In this document: piece by piece, positions 32,583 through 35,740 of the stretch | How the letters are laid out: the number at the start of each line of letters is the position of its first letter | How positions within the stretch are numbered: position 1 is the first letter of the stretch | Assembly: GCA_012522505.1 (NCBI GenBank) | Contig: JAAYKJ010000024.1 | Coordinates: forward strand, 1 to 35,740 | Source of the DNA: Clostridiaceae bacterium | GTDB lineage: Bacteria; Bacillota; Clostridia; DSM-8532 | Length of the DNA stretch: 35,740 nucleotides | Reading direction: 5' to 3' | The notes under the pieces: generated by a model | The model's database searches: none | Told to the model about the DNA's origin: nothing | The model's input: only the letters and a program-made list of their open reading frames with translations | Position numbers and translations under genes: made by a program

Positions 32583-33248
32583 TCAAAGATTTGTAAAACC
32601 CATGGTCTTCTCCATCCAGAGAATGGGTTCGTTTAGCTGTATTTCATTACTCTCCTGAATGCCTTTCATAATCGCATGGAAAGCAATCGGTATTCCTGTT
32701 GCGCGAGATGCTTCCAGTATAAAATCTCTGCCTGTCAAAATGTCTTTCATAGTGGTAGAATCAAGCAAGTTGGCATTATTGATTAAAAAATTAACACTTA
32801 ACCTGCTAGCTGACCTAACTTCATCCAATATTTTCATCGTGCCATCCATCGAATTGGTTTCAGGTCGGAAGCAATTGACAACGAAATACAGGTTTGTATC
32901 CTGTAATGGAATCTCATCCCTATAACGGCCAATAACTCTAGACCCGGCATCGTCCCCTCCAACATCTATCACAAGGCATGTAGTTGCATCTGGAAGGTAT
33001 CGGCTTAAATCGCCGGTTAGAGCAGGAATGTCTACATTTGAGTTTGCATATTGGGTTGTTATCACGTTAACCCCTTTTTCCTCCAACATGCTCCTTGCTT
33101 CATTGCTCCGAAAGTAAGGATTGATGATATCCAAATCAGCAAAGATAACCTTTTTTCCTTTTTGTGCCATCGCCATGGCCATATTGACTGATATCTCTGA
33201 TTTTCCGCTGCCATAATGCCCTGTAATGATATGAATTCGTTTGTCCAA
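32583..33248 (-). CDS. P-loop ATPase of the MinD/CobQ-like type, function unknown
   Basis: A 221-residue cytosolic P-loop protein: ITGHYGSGKSEISVNMA (residues about 8-24) is a Walker A, followed by VIFADLDIINPYFRS and LVIDVGGDDAGSRV, the SIMIBI (MinD/ParA/CobQ) pattern. It has a second conserved stretch, FVVNCFRPETNS. It lies directly upstream of the oxidoreductase operon in the same direction, but a separate promoter lies between them. A role in maturation of that enzyme is possible and unproved. Confidence 0.75.
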   Translation of the reverse strand: MDKRIHIITGHYGSGKSEISVNMAMAMAQKGKKVIFADLDIINPYFRSNEARSMLEEKGVNVITTQYANSNVDIPALTGDLSRYLPDATTCLVIDVGGDDAGSRVIGRYRDEIPLQDTNLYFVVNCFRPETNSMDGTMKILDEVRSASRLSVNFLINNANLLDSTTMKDILTGRDFILEASRATGIPIAFHAIMKGIQESNEIQLNEPILWMEKTMGFTNL

Positions 33249-33379
33249 TCGTTTACTCCTTTATGCCGCGTTCATACACGCTGCCCATATTCATTTCGAT
33301 TATTGAAATGTTCTTATAAGCTATAATTATTCCCAAGTTCCAAGGTTTTCTGTCGGGTTCAGCAAACTGTCGAAAACCG

Positions 33380-33946
33380 TCAGTCATGGTTCAGTTCTTT
33401 CACCCTATACTTCTTTCTGCCTGAATCGTATAAATTGTTCCCGTATTGATCTATGACAACAATAACCGGAAAACGGTTAACAACCATTTTTCGGACCGCT
33501 TCTGTGCCCAAATCAGCAAAGGCAATGACTTCCTGGCTTATAATGCATTTTGATATCAATGCAGCAGCCCCGCCTACAGCACCGAAATAGACAGCGCCAT
33601 ATTGCTTCATTGCAGAAATAACTTCATCGCTTCTCTGACCTTTTCCTATCATTCCAGTCAACCCCATTTCGATCAGTTTTGGTGTATATTTATCCATTCT
33701 CCCGCTGGTGGTTGGACCTGCTGAACCGATTACCTTTCCTTCAGGAGCAGGGCATGGCCCCACATAATATATGATCTGCTCACGGATGTTAAAAGGAAGC
33801 GGTTGATTGGAAATGACCAAATCCATCATTCTTTTGTGCGCAGCATCCCTTGCTGTATAGATAACGCCCGATATTTCAACCATGTCTCCAGCCTTCAGAC
33901 CGGCAATCGTTTCGTGCGTGAGCGGCGCTGTTATTTGCTTAATCAT
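33380..33946 (-). CDS. Class I fumarase / tartrate dehydratase beta subunit
   Basis: A 188-residue protein matching the C-terminal domain of iron-sulfur hydro-lyases (fumarase class I, L-tartrate dehydratase): AGDMVEISGVIYTARDAAHKRMM, YYVGPCPAPEGKVIGSAGPTTSGRMDKYTP, MIGKG, and FGAVGGAAALISKCI. In two-subunit enzymes the alpha subunit holds the 4Fe-4S cluster and is normally encoded just before this gene; here no alpha gene is in the window and the upstream neighbour is TrmN6. The substrate (fumarate or another hydroxy acid) is not decided. SD AGGAGA precedes the ATG. The gap 33249-33379 shows no feature. Confidence 0.88.
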   Translation of the reverse strand: MIKQITAPLTHETIAGLKAGDMVEISGVIYTARDAAHKRMMDLVISNQPLPFNIREQIIYYVGPCPAPEGKVIGSAGPTTSGRMDKYTPKLIEMGLTGMIGKGQRSDEVISAMKQYGAVYFGAVGGAAALISKCIISQEVIAFADLGTEAVRKMVVNRFPVIVVIDQYGNNLYDSGRKKYRVKELNHD

Positions 33947-33970
33947 TTCTAAAATCTCCTGTTTATCAAT

Positions 33971-34016
33971 TGTTCCGTGGACTGAAGGCTACGAAGAGAG
34001 GAAGTGTATTTTTAGC
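33971..34016. repeat. Dispersed intergenic repeat, copy F (module 2 only)
   Basis: The minus strand reads GCTAAAAATACACTTCCTCT, then CTTCGTAGCCTTCAG. The first 20 bases match copy E almost exactly (one difference). TTCGT pairs with ACG-GAA as a small stem. The repeat starts at the TAA stop codon of the trmN6-like gene, so it supplies that stop, and runs into the 65-base gap before the fumarase gene. Confidence 0.6.
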
Positions 34017-34710
34017 TTTGATATACATACAACGGCTCTTCGACGGTAACCTGAGGATTTCCGTTCTTTAGCCCGTAAATCAGTACCAAATTGGCAGGCT
34101 TACCTCTGCTGGGATGGATTAATCGAATACTCTTCGGCTCAATTTTATTAATGCGCATTGTGTAGAATATATCAACCAACCGCTCGGGTCGATGGATCAT
34201 GAAGAAGCGCCCATGATGCTTTAGCAGCTTTGAAGAAACCAAAACAAGCTGATCCAGCGTGCAGTATATTTCATGGCGTGAAATGGCTTTTCCGCTGAGC
34301 GGGTTCAAAAGGCCCCCACCAGGCTTCGTATATGGAGGATTGGTGACTATGGCATCAAAACTTCCTTTTCCAAACCAGTTTACCGCTTCCAGAAAATCCC
34401 CCTGTACGATTTCTATTCTGTCTTCCAGATGATTTAGCATAACGCTTCTTTCGGCCATTTCAGCCATATCGGGCTGTATCTCGATTCCCGTGATATGTCC
34501 TGCCTTTGTTTTTGCGGACAGTAACAAGGGGATAATTCCCGTACCGGTTCCAAGGTCTGCAACCCTTGAATTTGGAAGAATCTTTACATAGTTTGACAGC
34601 ATGACTGCATCACTTCCATAACGGAAGCCATCTTTTTTTTGTATAATCTGCAGATTATTGATTTGTAGGTCTTCCAGGTTTTCTCCTTCTCTTAAAATTC
34701 CGCCATCCAT
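34012..34710 (-). CDS. tRNA1(Val) adenine-37 N6-methyltransferase (TrmN6/YabB-like)
   Basis: A 232-residue SAM-dependent methyltransferase. The start LEDLQINNLQIIQKKDGFRYGSDAVMLSNYV is typical of the YabB/TrmN6 family. Motif I is VADLGTGTGIIPLLLS and the amino-methyltransferase motif IV is DAIVTNPPY, which suits N6-adenine methylation. In Firmicutes it follows the RicT gene, as here with a ferredoxin gene between. ATG 34710 fits the family start; a TTG at 34725 is possible but its SD is poor. The stop codon overlaps repeat copy F. Confidence 0.85.
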   Translation of the reverse strand: MDGGILREGENLEDLQINNLQIIQKKDGFRYGSDAVMLSNYVKILPNSRVADLGTGTGIIPLLLSAKTKAGHITGIEIQPDMAEMAERSVMLNHLEDRIEIVQGDFLEAVNWFGKGSFDAIVTNPPYTKPGGGLLNPLSGKAISRHEIYCTLDQLVLVSSKLLKHHGRFFMIHRPERLVDIFYTMRINKIEPKSIRLIHPSRGKPANLVLIYGLKNGNPQVTVEEPLYVYQS

Positions 34711-34783
34711 CCCAGCACTTCCCAACCTGTACCATCCCTTATTGTTGCAGAACCATTATAATAATGATTCCGTTTTATCATAC

Positions 34784-34814
34784 GAAAAAGCCAGACAATA
34801 ACTTGTCCGGCTTT
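34784..34814 (-). terminator. Terminator after the ferredoxin gene
   Basis: On the minus strand AAAGCCGGACAA (34814-34803) pairs with TTGTCTGGCTTT (34798-34787), one G-U pair, loop GTTA, followed by a U-rich run (TTTTTCG). It ends the ferredoxin transcript before the methyltransferase gene. Confidence 0.8.
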
Positions 34815-34835
34815 CAGCTGTTCTTTTGTTACTGT

Positions 34836-35006
34836 TTATTCCGGATTTGGAGCATCAACAGGACAAACATCTGCGCAAGCTCCGCATTCAATACACTCTT
34901 CCGGATCAATAACGTATTTGCTGTCACCAGCCGAAATGCAACTTACTGGGCATTCAGGCTCACAGGCACCGCAGCTGATGCAGTCATCATTAATATAGTA
35001 TGCCAT
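34836..35006 (-). CDS. 2[4Fe-4S] ferredoxin, 56 residues
   Basis: A small bacterial-type ferredoxin, read MAYYINDDCISCGACEPECP...CIECGACADVCPVDAPNPE, with two CxxCxxCxxxCP motifs. Length 56 residues, standard for clostridial ferredoxin. It carries low-potential electrons in the cytosol and could serve the 2-oxoacid oxidoreductase. SD GGAGG lies about nine bases before the ATG, and a strong terminator follows. It sits between the RicT and TrmN6 genes and is transcribed in the same direction. Confidence 0.95.
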   Translation of the reverse strand: MAYYINDDCISCGACEPECPVSCISAGDSKYVIDPEECIECGACADVCPVDAPNPE

Positions 35007-35132
35007 TTTATTACACCTCCAAAAATTTATAACTGAATATTTCCTATGATATCCTACACCATTATAACCCGCATGTCAACAGGCTATCGAGGTAATTAAG
35101 CTGAAGGACAGGCCCCTTAACCTTCAGGCTGT

Positions 35133-35740
35133 TTAATCTTCAAGCTGCTTAAGAATTTCGATATCCATCTCGGGCTCTGTAGAAGTTTTTTCCACATCCT
35201 TGATCAGCTTAATTTCAGAAACACGATACTCCCGCAGATCGGGTTCATTTTCGTTATCCAGCTTAACCTTAACCCTTTCTTCAAGCAAACTGACATACAT
35301 GATCGTTCCAGCGCCATGAGGTGTCTGAACCAGCGCACCAGCCTTCGGAATTCTCTTTAAAAGATCTTCGTAAGCTTCCTGCTCGTATTTCAGGCAGCAC
35401 ATCAACCGGCCACAGGTGCCAGATATTTTTGTGGGGTTTAACGAAAGATTTTGTTCCTTTGCCATCTTAATTGATACCGGATGGAATTCGGTCAGATGGG
35501 AGCTACAGCAAAGGGCTCGTCCGCATACGCCAAGTCCGCCCATCATTTTTGCCTCATCACGGACGCCAATCTGTCGAAGTTCGATTCTGGTCCGGAATAC
35601 GGCAGCAAGATCCTTTACCAATTCTCTGAAGTCCACCCTACCATCGGCAGTGAAATAAAACAGTATCTTATTGTTGTCAAAGGTATATTCCACATCAATA
35701 AGCTTCATCTCCAGGTTGTGTTTTTCTATTTTTTCAAGAC
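35133..35740 (-). CDS. ricT: RicT (YaaT), PSP1-domain protein, N-terminus beyond the right edge
   Basis: The frame stays open to the window end; the ATG at 35708 is internal, since LEKIEKHNLE precedes it in frame as in the family. The visible 200 residues hold the PSP1 C-terminal domain: MKLIDVEYTFDNNKILFYFTADGRVDFRELVKDL, GVCGRALCC, ISGTCGRLMCCLKYEQEAYEDL. The two cysteine pairs match those that bind Fe-S clusters in the Bacillus RicAFT complex, which helps RNase Y-dependent mRNA maturation, competence and sporulation. Family neighbours are TrmN6 and RsmI. The 35037-35132 gap holds nothing recognised. Confidence 0.9.
   Translation of the reverse strand, partial: LEKIEKHNLEMKLIDVEYTFDNNKILFYFTADGRVDFRELVKDLAAVFRTRIELRQIGVRDEAKMMGGLGVCGRALCCSSHLTEFHPVSIKMAKEQNLSLNPTKISGTCGRLMCCLKYEQEAYEDLLKRIPKAGALVQTPHGAGTIMYVSLLEERVKVKLDNENEPDLREYRVSEIKLIKDVEKTSTEPEMDIEILKQLED

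Overview
The window looks like chromosome from an anaerobic, probably spore-forming Firmicute of the class Clostridia. The evidence is the gene content: pta-ackA acetate/ATP genes, a four-subunit 2-oxoacid:ferredoxin oxidoreductase, 2[4Fe-4S] ferredoxins, folate-type TrmFO, a SpoVK/CbbX-like AAA+ protein, the yqeG-aroE pair, ComFB, RicT and TrmN6. It also shows strong GGAGG-type ribosome binding sites, moderately AT-rich DNA and several TTG starts. I cannot name the species. No rRNA, CRISPR array, intact insertion sequence or prophage is visible.

Layout. 1-4.2 kb: a gene start cut by the left edge, aspartokinase (lysC), and the pta-ackA operon with a clear promoter and terminator, all on the minus strand. 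4.3-9.1 kb: a two-domain AAA+ ATPase, trmFO and a TIGR01212-type radical SAM protein (minus). 9.4-10.0 kb: a short DUF445 membrane protein (plus). 10.1-12.7 kb: a NitT/TauT/ThiY-type ABC importer (ATPase, permease, lipoprotein; minus), whose TTG start lies in a possible hairpin. 12.9-17.8 kb: the MoxR / DUF58 / transglutaminase operon (plus), with a promoter overlapped by a palindrome. 17.8-20.0 kb: a possible 33-codon ORF, comFB, a frameshifted aroE-like gene and yqeG (minus). 20.0-21.2 kb: branched-chain aminotransferase (plus) with a strong terminator. 21.3-24.2 kb: an accessory stretch with an Rpn/PD-(D/E)XK protein, tRNA-Gln, a coiled-coil protein, a decayed tyrosine recombinase and a tRNA-Glu/Asp/Thr operon. 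24.4-27.4 kb: RNase R and an HD-domain protein (minus). 27.7-29.5 kb: queT behind a preQ1-I-like riboswitch, then an HD-GYP protein (plus). 29.6-33.2 kb: the four-subunit oxidoreductase plus an upstream P-loop ATPase (minus). 33.4-35.7 kb: a lone class I fumarase beta subunit, TrmN6, a 56-residue ferredoxin and RicT, which runs off the right edge.

How it fits together: branched-chain amino acids deaminated by IlvE give 2-oxoacids. The VOR-type oxidoreductase could turn these into acyl-CoA and reduced ferredoxin, and Pta/AckA turn acyl phosphates into ATP. That link is inferred from enzyme families only.

The most unusual feature is a dispersed, structured intergenic repeat family. Six related copies or partial copies (A-F, in window order 8.0, 18.0, 19.4, 29.5, 31.1 and 34.0 kb) are built from two modules and lie only between genes or across a stop codon. 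The next most interesting are the preQ1-I-like riboswitch with an extra hairpin before queT, and the aroE-like gene that has both lost its frame and changed catalytic residues.
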